Notes: a model not told the origin generated them from the letters alone. A DNA stretch of 36,173 bases from Terriglobales bacterium (GCA_035691485.1 DASSIZ010000074.1:1-36173), one strand, 5' to 3'. Shown: positions 7,222 to 16,071, numbered from the stretch's first letter. Program-made: numbers and translations.

Positions 7222-7851
7222 ATGATCCACGAAATCCTTCCCGTTGGGCCGCTGCAGTGCAATTGTTCCATCATTGGGGACGAGAGCACGCATGAGGCGA
7301 TGGTGATCGATCCGGGCGACGAGATCGAGGACATCCTGCGGCGGGTGGAACAACACGGGCTCACGGTGAAGCAGATCGTGGTGACGCACGCGCACATCGA
7401 TCATGTCGGCGGGGCGATGAAGTTGAAGCAACGCACCGGCGCGCCGATTTTGCTGAACCAGAACGACCAGGCTCTGCTGAAAATGATGGACGTGCAGGCA
7501 GCCTGGGTGGGAATGAGGCCGCCGGGTCAGATCGCGATCGATCAGAGCGTGAAGGATGCGGACAGGCTGCGCGTAGGCAAGCTCGAGGCGAACGTCATGC
7601 ACACGCCGGGACATACCGAGGGCAGCATCTGCCTGTACTTCCCTAGCGAGCAGAAGCTGATTGCCGGAGACACTTTGTTCGCCGGCAGCATCGGGCGAAC
7701 GGACCTGCCGGGCGGGTCGCTGGAGAAGATCATGGACTCACTGAACGGGCAAGTGATGGCCCTGCCCGACGAAACGATCGTAATTCCGGGACACGGGCCG
7801 GAGACGACGATCGGCGAGGAGAGACAGAGCAACCCGTTCTTAATTGGATAA
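7222..7851 (+). CDS. Metallo-beta-lactamase-fold hydrolase, glyoxalase II-like
   Basis: A cytoplasmic hydrolase of the hydroxyacylglutathione hydrolase/GloB-like group, 209 residues, close to the usual length for short bacterial members. The zinc ligands are visible: THAHIDHVGG (H56, H58, D60, H61), HTPGHTEGS, AGDTLFAGSIGRTD and the late VIPGHGPETT. The substrate could be a thioester such as S-lactoylglutathione or another small ester. Such short members may instead act on other thioesters. The ATG at 7222 has no clear Shine-Dalgarno because heptamer array b abuts it. Confidence 0.9.
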   Translation: MIHEILPVGPLQCNCSIIGDESTHEAMVIDPGDEIEDILRRVEQHGLTVKQIVVTHAHIDHVGGAMKLKQRTGAPILLNQNDQALLKMMDVQAAWVGMRPPGQIAIDQSVKDADRLRVGKLEANVMHTPGHTEGSICLYFPSEQKLIAGDTLFAGSIGRTDLPGGSLEKIMDSLNGQVMALPDETIVIPGHGPETTIGEERQSNPFLIG

Positions 7852-7879
7852 TTTGCTCGGGCTGACGGCCTCGCCAACA

Positions 7880-7988
7880 TCGTACCGGCCTCGGCTTCGC
7901 CTCGGGCTTGGTTTGCCGGGTGCTGCTTTCCCAAGGCTGACGCCTTGGGCTGACAAGTCGTACCGGCCTCGGCTTGGTTTGCCGGGTG
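7880..7988. repeat. Duplicated GC-rich repeat with REP-like hairpin
   Basis: TCGTACCGGCCTCGGCTT...GGTTTGCCGGGTGC occurs twice (7880-7922 and 7957-7988), the first copy having a short insertion. Between the copies lies a perfect hairpin CCCAAGGC-TGAC-GCCTTGGG (7930-7949). It occupies most of the convergent spacer between the hydrolase and the aminotransferase. Confidence 0.7.
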
Positions 7989-8042
7989 CCTCGCTACATC
8001 CGGGCGGGCAGCGCATATCGATGCAGACCGCTCTTGCAATAC

Positions 8043-8070
8043 CAAATTACAAATTACCCATTACGGATTT
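8043..8070 (+). repeat. Heptamer array c at the aminotransferase stop
   Basis: Four 7-bp units are present; CAAATTA occurs at 8043 and 8050. The array encodes the last residues (VMGNL) and supplies the TAA stop at 8047-8049 of the minus-strand aminotransferase. The 21 bases 8044-8064 match 9246-9266 in inverted orientation at 20 of 21 positions. Confidence 0.75.
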
Positions 8071-9228
8071 CAGCAACCGTTTCACTCCCTCCTTAAACGC
8101 CGCTTCGGGCGCGATCAGGCTGATGACGAGATAGCCATCGGCGGGGAAATCATAAAAATGTCCAGGATGGACAAGGACTGATTGCTGCTCCAGCAGGTGG
8201 ATGGCTAGGTCTTCGTCGGAGCGCGTGACGGGTACGCGCAAGGTGGCGTACCAGCCGCCCTCGACCTGCAGCCGAGCGCAGGTTTTCTGCGCGGAGAGTT
8301 GGCGGTCCAGTTCATTCATGTTGTCGCGAATTCTCGCCATCAATTGCCGCTGGAAGCCGCCGCGTTGGGCGAATAAGAAGGGGGCAGCAAGCTGGATGGG
8401 GGCGTTCATGGAGAGATAGGTGTCGGCAATAATCTCCAGGCGAGCCATGGCGTCGCGGGCGAGATCCCCGGGGCCGGTTACGGCGATCCAGGCAACCTTC
8501 ATCTGCGGTAGTCCGGCAATCTTGGAGAGGCCGCTGAGGGTGAAGGTGAGCGGCGGGTTCGCGGTTGCTGGCTGTGAAGCGAAGCTGAAACCGGAACCAC
8601 CATCATGAGCAAAGTCGAGGAAGACCTCGTCAACCACCAGCGCCATGCCGCGTTGCGAGCACAGCGCATGCAGTTGCTTCGCTTCGTTGGGCTTGACGTA
8701 GGAGCCGGTGGGGTTATTGGGATGCACGAGCAGGATGGCGCGGGTGCGATCGCCGGCGGCGGTAGTGACGGCGTGCATGTCGAGGTGCCAGCCGTGGTCG
8801 TAGAAAAGCGGGTAGGTCTGGAGGCGCACATCCTGGATGTCAGCGAGGAATTGGAAGAGCGGGTAGCTGGGTGCGGGCACGAGGATTTCGTCATCCGGGT
8901 CGCAAAGCAGGCGAAAGATGAACGAGTAGGCTTCACTGGTGCTGGTGGTAAGGAGCAGGCGGTCGGGAGCGATGGAGACGCCGAGCTCGCGATAGTAGGC
9001 AGCAACGGCATCGCGAGCGATCGGCAGTCCCTTGGCGTCGGGATGATATTCGAGGGCGCGCGGGTCCGCCAAAGAGGACAAAATGGCGGGCGCGTCAAAG
9101 TGCAAACCGATGGCCGCGGGGTTGGAGGCGGTGAGATCGAGCAGTTCCCTGCCGGCGGCGCGGTGCTTGTCGAGCGCCACGCTGAAACGGTTGGGCGCGA
9201 GCGGCCAGTTCGTGCGGGAGGCAAACAC
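8047..9228 (-). CDS. PLP-dependent aminotransferase, class I/II
   Basis: A fold-type I aminotransferase of 393 residues. LLDLTASNPAAIGL opens the small domain. The Gly-rich/Ser region LLTTSTSEAYSFIFRLLCDPDDEI, the PNNPTGSYVKP motif, VDEVFLDFAHDG (Asp to the PLP ring nitrogen) and the PLP lysine in LSGLSKIAGLPQMKVAW are all present, as is a C-terminal Arg region (GWYATLRVP). Substrate specificity is not evident; such proteins are often annotated as aspartate- or alanine-type transaminases. The start is a GTG at 9228. Heptamer arrays c and d lie at its stop and immediately before its start. Confidence 0.9.
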   Translation of the reverse strand: MFASRTNWPLAPNRFSVALDKHRAAGRELLDLTASNPAAIGLHFDAPAILSSLADPRALEYHPDAKGLPIARDAVAAYYRELGVSIAPDRLLLTTSTSEAYSFIFRLLCDPDDEILVPAPSYPLFQFLADIQDVRLQTYPLFYDHGWHLDMHAVTTAAGDRTRAILLVHPNNPTGSYVKPNEAKQLHALCSQRGMALVVDEVFLDFAHDGGSGFSFASQPATANPPLTFTLSGLSKIAGLPQMKVAWIAVTGPGDLARDAMARLEIIADTYLSMNAPIQLAAPFLFAQRGGFQRQLMARIRDNMNELDRQLSAQKTCARLQVEGGWYATLRVPVTRSDEDLAIHLLEQQSVLVHPGHFYDFPADGYLVISLIAPEAAFKEGVKRLLKSVMGNL

Positions 9229-9231
9229 AAT

Positions 9232-9266
9232 TCAATTTGTAATTGGTAATGGGTGATTTGTAATTT
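9232..9266 (-). repeat. Heptamer array d before the aminotransferase start
   Basis: Five 7-bp units are present; on the plus strand GTAATTG is at 9239 and GTAATTT at 9260. The array ends 3 bases before the GTG start at 9228. It is the inverted partner of arrays c (8043-8070) and e (9421-9448). Confidence 0.75.
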
Positions 9267-9329
9267 AAAAAATGTGCCGAGGCGCAATGCCCCCAGTGGG
9301 AATGCCTGCTGCATTCGCGTGCCGGTGGA

Positions 9330-9377
9330 TTTCGCAGGGTGCTTCGACTCAAGCGTGCGCCCTCGCTCAGGATGACA
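9330..9377 (+). repeat. Dispersed repeat, family A, copy 4
   Basis: It carries GCTTCGACTC, then GCGTGCGCCCTCGCTCAGGA and TGACAGG, matching the second half of copy 1 (197-290). It lies between heptamer arrays d and e. Confidence 0.75.
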
Positions 9378-9392
9378 GGCGCAAGAATCAAC

Positions 9393-9418
9393 AAAAAAAG
9401 CCGCCCTGGGTGGGCGGC
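9393..9418 (-). terminator. Intrinsic terminator of the OFA transporter gene
   Basis: Read on the minus strand, a perfect 7-bp stem GCCGCCC/GGGCGGC with a 5-base loop (9400-9418) is followed by seven T residues (9399-9393). It lies about 30 bases after the stop of the MFS gene. Confidence 0.88.
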
Positions 9419-9420
9419 CT

Positions 9421-9448
9421 AAATTACAAATCGCAAATTTACAGTTGC
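9421..9448 (+). repeat. Heptamer array e after the OFA transporter stop
   Basis: Units AAATTAC (9421), AAATCGC (9428) and AAATTTA (9435) lie directly after the minus-strand MFS stop at 9450-9452. It is inverted relative to array d, so the two bracket the spacer 9267-9420. Confidence 0.7.
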
Positions 9449-9449
9449 C

Positions 9450-10709
9450 TCAGGCTGATTTGGGCAGCTCGAGAATCGTAGCCGCCTGCGGGGCACGCGG
9501 ACGGTAACGAGCCAAAATCGGCAGCACCAGCGAGCAAATCAGGATGACGGCAATGATGTGGATCGCCGTGCCGTAGGAGCCGGTGTTCTGCCGCACATGC
9601 GCGATCAAGATCGGCGAAGGCACCGCGGCCGCGCCCCACGCCAGCAGGATCCAGCCGTAGATGCCACCCATGTACTTGGCGCCAAAGAAGTCGGCCGTGA
9701 AGGACGGCATGGTGCCGAAACCGCCGCCATAGCACAGGCCAATGACGGCAAACATCAGGCTGAACACGGTGATGTTGTGAACGCTGGTCAGGGCGAAGAA
9801 GATGATCGCCTGGATGGCATAGAGCATGAAGTAAACCGGAGCGCGGCCGATCAAGTCGGAGACCCAGGCCCAAAAGACGCGACCGGCGCCGTTGAAGATG
9901 GAGATCAAGCCCACCATGCCGGCGGCAGCCAGAGGCGACATGCCCACCAACTGCTGCGCCATCGGGGAGGCCTGGCTGATGATCATGATGCCCGCCGAGA
10001 CATTCAGGAACAGCATTGCCCAGAGCAGCCAGAATTGCCAAGTGCCCATGGCCTGGGTGACGGTGAAGTCGATCTTGGTAGCGGTTTTTTGCACTGCGGA
10101 GGTCGGGCTCCAGCCGGCCGGAACATAGCCCTGCGGCGGATTGGCATAGAACTGCCCCGCGGCGGTCACCAGGATCAGGTACACAATGCCGAAAATCCAG
10201 AATGTGGCGGGAACACCGCTGGTCTGGATCAGGCGCGCGGCGATGGGGCTGAAGATGAGCGCGCCCGCACCATAACCGGCTACGGCAACACCGGTCATCA
10301 GGCCGCGGCGATCGGGAAACCACTTCACCAACGTGGCAACGGGAGTGATATATCCCATGCCCATACCAATGCCGCTGATGACCCCATAGCCAAGATATAA
10401 GCCGGCAAGCGAGTGGCCTTTGGCGGCGAAGCCGGCGATCAAGTACCCGATTCCGTAAATCACGCCCGCCACGGTGGCCACGCGACGCGGACCGACGCGG
10501 TCCTGCCATAAACCGCCGATCACAGTGCCGACGCCAAGAAAAAGGATCGCCAGAGTGAATGTCAGCGATACCTGAGTGAGTTGCCAGTGTTCCTGGGCAA
10601 TGAGCGGCTTGACGAAAACGCTCCACCCATAAGCTGCGCCGAGACAGATCTGCATTACCACCGCGGCCACAGCAATGCCCCAACGATTGCGAAGTTTTTC
10701 CACAGCCAT
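9450..10709 (-). CDS. MFS transporter, oxalate/formate antiporter (OFA) family
   Basis: A 12-helix inner-membrane carrier, 419 residues. N-terminal WGIAVAAVVMQICLGAAYGWSVF and LATLGPRR-like loops (DRVGPRR, FPDRRGLMTG) are typical of OFA/OxlT-type carriers, as are GYGAGALIFSPI and SLMFAVIGLCYGGGFGTMPSF. The ATG at 10709 was chosen because AAGGGGGG lies about 10 bases upstream; a longer frame to 10901 lacks support and crosses the promoter region. It diverges from the formate dehydrogenase operon with a 191-bp spacer, so formate is a likely substrate. This is inferred from context, since the family also moves oxalate and other monocarboxylates. A strong terminator follows. Confidence 0.88.
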   Translation of the reverse strand: MAVEKLRNRWGIAVAAVVMQICLGAAYGWSVFVKPLIAQEHWQLTQVSLTFTLAILFLGVGTVIGGLWQDRVGPRRVATVAGVIYGIGYLIAGFAAKGHSLAGLYLGYGVISGIGMGMGYITPVATLVKWFPDRRGLMTGVAVAGYGAGALIFSPIAARLIQTSGVPATFWIFGIVYLILVTAAGQFYANPPQGYVPAGWSPTSAVQKTATKIDFTVTQAMGTWQFWLLWAMLFLNVSAGIMIISQASPMAQQLVGMSPLAAAGMVGLISIFNGAGRVFWAWVSDLIGRAPVYFMLYAIQAIIFFALTSVHNITVFSLMFAVIGLCYGGGFGTMPSFTADFFGAKYMGGIYGWILLAWGAAAVPSPILIAHVRQNTGSYGTAIHIIAVILICSLVLPILARYRPRAPQAATILELPKSA

Positions 10710-10774
10710 CGGTATGCTACCCCCCTTGCCAGCAGAGGACCTGCTTAGCTCTTGATACGATGCATTTTCTGAGC

Positions 10775-10801
10775 AGGTTGTTCGCTGCCGGCAGACAACC
10801 T
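10775..10801. promoter_or_regulatory. Inverted repeat in the transporter/FDH divergent spacer
   Basis: AGGTTGT (10775-10781) and ACAACCT (10795-10801) form 7-bp arms around a perfect 10-bp palindrome CTGCCGGCAG (10785-10794). It lies about 100 bases before the FDH start and 66 bases before the transporter start. It could be a shared operator; no regulator gene adjoins it. Confidence 0.4.
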
Positions 10802-10900
10802 TCGCGCTAGCCCACAACTCTAGAGAAATTGAAGGGCAAATAAAGCCGAGGGCGCCAGTCCTTGTGGGGCTTGATAGCAAGTTAAAGCCAGGGGTCATCA

Positions 10901-13900
10901 ATGTTAAAGGATTTACTCGAACGCTGGCCCGTCTATCGACAATTCAAAACAGGTGATAACGGAACAGGAAGCGCTGCCTACAGCGAAAAAACCAAGAAGC
11001 TGCTTCCGAAAACCGAGGGATGCGAGGTGGCGCGTTCGATCTGCCCCTATTGCGGGGTCGGATGCGGACAATTGATCTACCACAAAGACGGGAAAATGGT
11101 GGCGGTCGAAGGCGATCCTGTTTCGCCGGTGTCGCGCGGGCATCTTTGTCCGAAGGGCGCGGCCACGCTGCAGTTGCACACGCATCCCGGGCGGCTGAGG
11201 AAGGTGAAATATCGCCGGCCGTACTCGCGGGTGTGGGAAGAGCTGGAGCTGGAGACGGCGATGGACATGATCGCCGACCGGGTGTGGGAGTCGCGGCTGG
11301 AGACGTTCCAGGAAAAGCAGGACGGCGAAGCAGTCATGCACACGCTGGGGATAGCGCACCTGGGCGGGGCGACACTGGACAATGAAGAGAATTACCTGAT
11401 CAAGAAATTATTCGCGGCCGGCCTGGGGATGAATTGCATCAGCAACCAGGCCAGGATATGACACAGCTCGACGGTGCCCGGTCTGGGCACCTCGTTCGGT
11501 CGCGGCGGCGCAACCACGGCACAGCAAAGCCTGCACGAATCCGATGCCATCATGATCATGGGCTCCTCGATGGCGGAGCAGCACCCGGTGGGATTCCAGT
11601 GGGTAGTGGCAGCGCGGGAACGCGGCGCCAAGATCATCCATGTTGATCCGCGGTTCACGCGCACCTCGGCGATGTCCGACATCTGGGTGCCGCTGCGCGC
11701 CGGGAGCGACATTATTTACCTGGGCGCGATCATCAACTATGTCCTGCAGAACAACCGCTACTTCCACGATTACGTGGTCCATTACACCAACGCGCCTACC
11801 ATCATTCGCGAGGAGTTCAAAGACACGGAAGACCTGGGCGGAGTGTTCTCCGGCTTGCAAGTGGACAAGGACGGCCAGACGATCTACGACCCGAGCTCGT
11901 GGCTGTACCAGGGCACGAAGGCCAAGGAAGGTGAACCGACTGCGCACCATCCTGCCGCCGGCGGACACGCACTTCGTGGCGCGGCCGGCGGCGGTCACGG
12001 GAAGGATCGCGGAGGCGAAGCCGAGGAACCCTCTGAGCACCAGGAAGACGAGACGCTGCAGAATCCGCGCTGCGTGTTCCAGATCCTGAAACGGCACTTC
12101 TCGCGCTACACACCCGAAATGGTGGAGAAGTATTGCGGCGTACCGAAGGAAGTCTTCTTGAAAGCGACCGAAGCGTTCATCTCCGCGTCGGGACGCGACA
12201 AGACCGCCGCCATCTGCTACGCCGTGGGATGGACGCAGCACTCCAAGGGGGTGCAGATCATTCGCACGGCGGCGATCCTGCAAATGTTGCTGGGCAATAT
12301 TGGACGGCCGGGCGGCGGAATTCTCGCGCTGCGCGGGCATGCCTCGATCCAAGGCTCGACCGATATTCCGACGCTGTTCGACATTCTGCCCGGTTACCTG
12401 CCGATGCCGATGTTCGAGGCGGATGCGAACCGGCTCGCGGACTACATCAAGAAACACAAAGCCAATAAGGGATTGTGGTCGAACTTCGACGGGTACTTCG
12501 TCAGCCTGATGAAGGCGTACTACGGCGAGAAGGCCACAGCGGAAAACGACTGGGGCTTCAACTGGCTGCCACGCGTCACCGGCGACCATTCGCACTTCGG
12601 TTACTGGCTGGACATGGCGGACGGGAAGATGGAAGGGCTGTTCGTCATGGGACAAAACCCGGCGGTCGGCGCGTCGAATGGACGGCTGGAGCGCAAGGCG
12701 CTGTCGAAGCTGAAATGGCTGGTCGTGCGCGACCTGGTGGAGACGGAGACCGCGGCATTCTGGCTGGATTCACCCGAGGTGCAGCGGGGAGAGCTGAGCC
12801 CCGACAGCATCAAGACGGAAGTCTTTCTCATGCCTGCGTGCGGACAGGCGGAGAAGGACGGAACGTTCACCAATACGCAGCGCATGCTGCAGTATCACAA
12901 CAAGTCGGTGGATGGTCCGGGCGATTCGCGCAGCGAGACGTGGTTCATTTATCACCTGGGGCGGCGCCTGAAGGAGAAGGCGGCACGTGATCCACGGCCG
13001 ATGCACGAGCCGCTGCGGGCGCTGACCTGGGACTATTCGACCCACGGATCTCATCACGAACCTGACGCGGAAGAAGTCCTGATGGAGATCAACGGCTGGA
13101 CCACGGCCGATCGCAAGCAACTGCAGAAGCTCACGGAACTCAAGAACGACGGGTCAACCACCTGCGGCTGCTGGATTTATTGCGGCGTCATGCCCAGCCC
13201 AGATTTGAATCGCGCCAACCTGCGCGAACCCAAGGGCAAGCTCGGGCACGGCTGGGGATTCGCGTGGCCGAACGACTGCCGCATCATCTACAACCGCGCC
13301 TCGGCCGCTCCCGACGGCAAGCCGTGGAGCGAGCGCAAGAAGCTGGTGTGGTGGGACGACGCCAAGCAGGAATGGACCGGCGAGGACTCGCCCGACTTCG
13401 TCAAGAACATGCCGCCCGACCATAAAGGCAAAGGGAAAGAGGGCATGTGGGGGCTGGATGGCGATCAGCCGTTCACGCTGCATGGCGATGGCGTGGCCTG
13501 GATGTTTGTCTCGAGCGGTTTGAAGGACGGTCCGCTGCCCACGCATTACGAGCCGCTGGAATCGCTGTTGGAGAATCCGTTGTACCCGAAGCAGCAGGTG
13601 AATCCGACGGCAAAGAAAAAAGAGCGCAGCGACAATTCCTACGCCGTCTCGCCGGCTGATCCACGATTCCCGTACGTGCTGAGCACGTACCGGCTGACGG
13701 AGCACCATACGGCCGGCGGAATGAGCCGCACGCTCAGCCACCTGGCGGAGCTGCAGCCGGAGTTGTTCTGCGAGATCTCACCGGAGTTGGCAGGGGAACT
13801 GGACATCGAGCACGGGTCCTGGGTGACGGTAGTGACAGCGCGATCTCTGATATCGGCGCGAGCGCTGGTGACACCGCGGATTCGGCCGTTGTGGGTGAAC

Positions 13901-14119
13901 GGGCGCCGCATGCACCAGGTGGGACTGCCGTATCACTGGGGATGGAAGGGCGAAGTGAAGGGCGACATCACCAACGATCTACTCGTCATCTCGGAAGAGC
14001 CCAACGTACGCATCATGGAAACCAAGGCGCTGGTGTGCAACGTCGTGCCGGGACGGCACGCCGAAGGCAAAGCGGCGCTGGACCAGCTGAAATTTTATCT
14101 GCAAAGGCCGGCAGCATGA
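10901..14119 (+). CDS. fdnG: Selenocysteine-containing formate dehydrogenase, catalytic subunit
   Basis: Molybdenum/tungsten bis-MGD enzyme oxidising formate to CO2. Read through the in-frame TGA at 11459-11461 it gives 1072 residues. One [4Fe-4S] site is C48, C51, C55 and C83. The TGA is codon 187 in the context NQARI-U-HSSTVPGLG, the known active-site position of FdnG-type selenoproteins (Sec196 in E. coli FdnG). Downstream are MGSSMAEQHPVG and IHVDPRFTRTSA, the MGD-binding segments. There is no twin-arginine signal, and a stop codon just upstream excludes an N-terminal extension. Residues about 340-382 are a Gly/His/Glu-rich insert before the conserved LQNPRCVFQILKRHF. AGGGG precedes the ATG. 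It overlaps the next gene as ATGA. Gene callers would split it at 11461. Confidence 0.95.
11459..11500 (+). promoter_or_regulatory. Bacterial SECIS element for UGA recoding
   Basis: Eleven bases after the TGA, a perfect 7-bp stem GGTGCCC/GGGCACC (11473-11479 with 11485-11491) carries the 5-base loop GGTCT. E. coli fdhF has a stem-loop at the same distance with the same GGUCU loop bases, contacted by SelB. The element is also coding sequence (STVPGLGT). Confidence 0.88.
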
Positions 14120-14964
14120 GCCATCACCAGGTAGTACCGGAAGCGAAGCACGGGGAGCCGCAGACGACCGGGTTCTTCACCGATTCGACAGTATGCATCG
14201 GCTGCAAAGCCTGCGAGGTCGCGTGCAAGGAATGGAACGACGTTGCCGCCGACGGCTACAACTGGACGGGATTTTCCTATGACAACACGGGCGCGGTCGG
14301 ACACTCGACGTGGCGGCACGTGAAGTTTGTGGAGAACACGCCCACGCCGGGAGTCGGCGGAAACGCGTCGGACCAGATCACGTGGGAATTTTCCAGCGAC
14401 GTCTGCAAACATTGCGAAGTGGCAGGATGCCTGGAGGCGTGCCCGACGGGATCGCTGATCCGCACCGAGTTCGGGGGCGTGTACATGCAGCCCGACGTAT
14501 GCAATGGCTGCTCGTATTGCGTGGTGGCGTGCCCGTTCGGGGTGATCCAGAAGAACGAGGAGGACGGGCGGGCCTTCAAGTGTACCTTCTGCTATGACCG
14601 GCAAAAGGTTGGATTACAACCAGCTTGCGCAAAGGCGTGTCCGACCGAGTCCATCATGTTCGGGCCCCTGGATCAACTGCGGGTGCGGGCCCAGGAGCGA
14701 TTGGAACAGCTGCACGGCAACGGCATGACCGATGCCAATCTTTACGATCCGACCAACACAAGCGTGAAAGGTCTGCACGCGTTTTTCCTGGTGCGTGGAG
14801 ACCCGAGAGCTTACAACCTGCCGCCCAAGCCCGAGGTCCCGACGATTTACTTGAAGGAGGGATGGCGAGCCGCCGCCAAAGGCGCAGCCATGCTGTTAGC
14901 CGGGGCCACGCTGGCGTTCGCCGCCGGACGCAACGGCAGCAAGCGAAAGAGGAGCCGCCGATGA
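14116..14964 (+). CDS. fdnH: Formate dehydrogenase iron-sulfur (beta) subunit
   Basis: Electron-transfer subunit of 282 residues carrying four ferredoxin-type Cys clusters: CIGCKACEVACKEWN, CKHCEVAGCLEACP, CNGCSYCVVACP and CTFCYDRQ...CAKACP. This is the FdnH arrangement for four [4Fe-4S] centres. After the core, GLHAFFLVRGDPRAYNLPP leads to a C-terminal hydrophobic helix (about 255-273, AAKGAAMLLAGATLAFAAG) followed by a strongly basic end, KRKRSRR. By the positive-inside rule the tail is cytoplasmic. The ATG at 14116 overlaps the catalytic subunit's stop (ATGA), and its own stop overlaps the next start the same way. Confidence 0.93.
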   Translation: MSHHQVVPEAKHGEPQTTGFFTDSTVCIGCKACEVACKEWNDVAADGYNWTGFSYDNTGAVGHSTWRHVKFVENTPTPGVGGNASDQITWEFSSDVCKHCEVAGCLEACPTGSLIRTEFGGVYMQPDVCNGCSYCVVACPFGVIQKNEEDGRAFKCTFCYDRQKVGLQPACAKACPTESIMFGPLDQLRVRAQERLEQLHGNGMTDANLYDPTNTSVKGLHAFFLVRGDPRAYNLPPKPEVPTIYLKEGWRAAAKGAAMLLAGATLAFAAGRNGSKRKRSRR

Positions 14965-16049
14965 GCGCCGTAGTCCCCGAGTTTCCCGAGCGCATACCCG
15001 ACGAACAGAGTGAGGCGCGGCTCTATGAACTGCGCCGCGAAGCACAACAGCGAGGGCAGGTAAAAGCCCTTGGAATCCGACCGCCGGGAGCGCCATTCCC
15101 GCAAGCGTCGCCGGAGACCGGTTACTACGGCATCCCCGTGTTGAAGCAGCCGCAATGGACGTGGCAGGTACCGCTGTACTTTTTTGTCGGCGGCGCAGCG
15201 GGGTCGGCGGGAGTAATTGGCGCGGTGGCGGACTTGATCGGCGACGACTACGAACTTGCCCACCACGCCCGCTGGCTCGCGCTGGGCGGCGCGGTCGCAT
15301 CCTCGGGGTTGCTGGTGTGGGACCTGGGGCGCCCGAGCCGTTTCCTGAACATGCTGCGTGTTTTCAAGCCGCAGAGCGCGATGTCGATGGGGGCGTGGAT
15401 TCTGGCGGCGTTCGCCAATTTCAGTGCCGCAGCCAGTTTCGCCGACTTGCTCGAAGGGCGGTGGGGGAAGTCGATCCCGGTTTCCGTCATCGGAGGCATC
15501 GGACGGCTGGGCTCGTTAGCTTTTGGTCTTCCCTTCCACAACTATACCGGCGTACTGATCGGCGCGACCGCCGTGCCGCTGTGGAACCGCCACATCAAGG
15601 AACTGCCACAACACTTCGGGATGTCAGGGCTGCAATCGGCGGTCAGCATCCTGGAACTGATGGGGCACAGCGACAGCCGGGCGCTGAACTTGCTCGGGCT
15701 GCTGGCCGCGGGAATGGAAACGCGCGAAGGATTCCGCATCGAAACCGATTCCGACCGCGCGCTGGAGCCGTTGAAACGAGGCGCGAGCGGCTGGATCACG
15801 CGTGTCGGCGGAGTGCTCTCCGGACCGTTGCCGCTGGCGTTGCGACTGGCGGGCTGGCGCTCGCCAACGCTGCGGCGCTGGGCCGCCGTTTCTGGAATTG
15901 CGGGCTCGCTGCTGACACGTTATGGATGGATGGGGGCGGGGCACGCGTCGGCGTCGAACTGGCGCCTGCCGCTGGAGATTGCCGAGAGCGGAGGAGAAGT
16001 GGAGCAGTTTCCCAAGCGCGCGCCGGAAAAACTTCGCGATACCGCGTGA
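14961..16049 (+). CDS. NrfD/PsrC-type membrane subunit of formate dehydrogenase
   Basis: Multi-helix membrane quinone-reactive subunit, 362 residues. After a roughly 70-residue soluble N-terminus (with GYYGIPVLKQPQWTWQVPLYFF), helices follow in the NrfD pattern: FVGGAAGSAGVIGAVADLIG, ARWLALGGAVASSGLLVWDLGRPSRFLNMLRVFK and MSMGAWILAAFANF. The motif LGRP is typical of the family. Later helices include TGVLIGATAVPLW. It replaces the cytochrome b subunit FdnI of E. coli, so electrons probably go to menaquinone without haem. It is translationally coupled to fdnH (ATGA at 14961). Heptamer array f follows its stop. Confidence 0.9.
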   Translation: MSAVVPEFPERIPDEQSEARLYELRREAQQRGQVKALGIRPPGAPFPQASPETGYYGIPVLKQPQWTWQVPLYFFVGGAAGSAGVIGAVADLIGDDYELAHHARWLALGGAVASSGLLVWDLGRPSRFLNMLRVFKPQSAMSMGAWILAAFANFSAAASFADLLEGRWGKSIPVSVIGGIGRLGSLAFGLPFHNYTGVLIGATAVPLWNRHIKELPQHFGMSGLQSAVSILELMGHSDSRALNLLGLLAAGMETREGFRIETDSDRALEPLKRGASGWITRVGGVLSGPLPLALRLAGWRSPTLRRWAAVSGIAGSLLTRYGWMGAGHASASNWRLPLEIAESGGEVEQFPKRAPEKLRDTA

Positions 16050-16050
16050 G

Positions 16051-16071
16051 GATCAGTGGTTAGGGGTTAGG
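16051..16071 (+). repeat. Heptamer array f
   Basis: GGTTAGG occurs at 16058 and 16065, preceded by one degenerate unit, starting one base after the stop codon of the NrfD-type gene. It lies in the 42-bp convergent spacer with the next MFS gene. Confidence 0.6.

Noticed and set aside
10710-10901. N-terminal extension of the OFA transporter to 10901
   Set aside because: The extension has no transporter similarity, crosses the divergent promoter region, and a good ribosome site serves the ATG at 10709.
10901-11461. A separate 186-residue truncated oxidoreductase followed by another gene at 11474
   Set aside because: The TGA between them is in frame with both parts, at the known Sec position, with a SECIS hairpin; one selenoprotein gene explains everything.
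11408-12655. A 415-residue minus-strand frame inside the FDH gene
   Set aside because: Opposite strand of a gene with strong motifs; no ribosome site or family resemblance.
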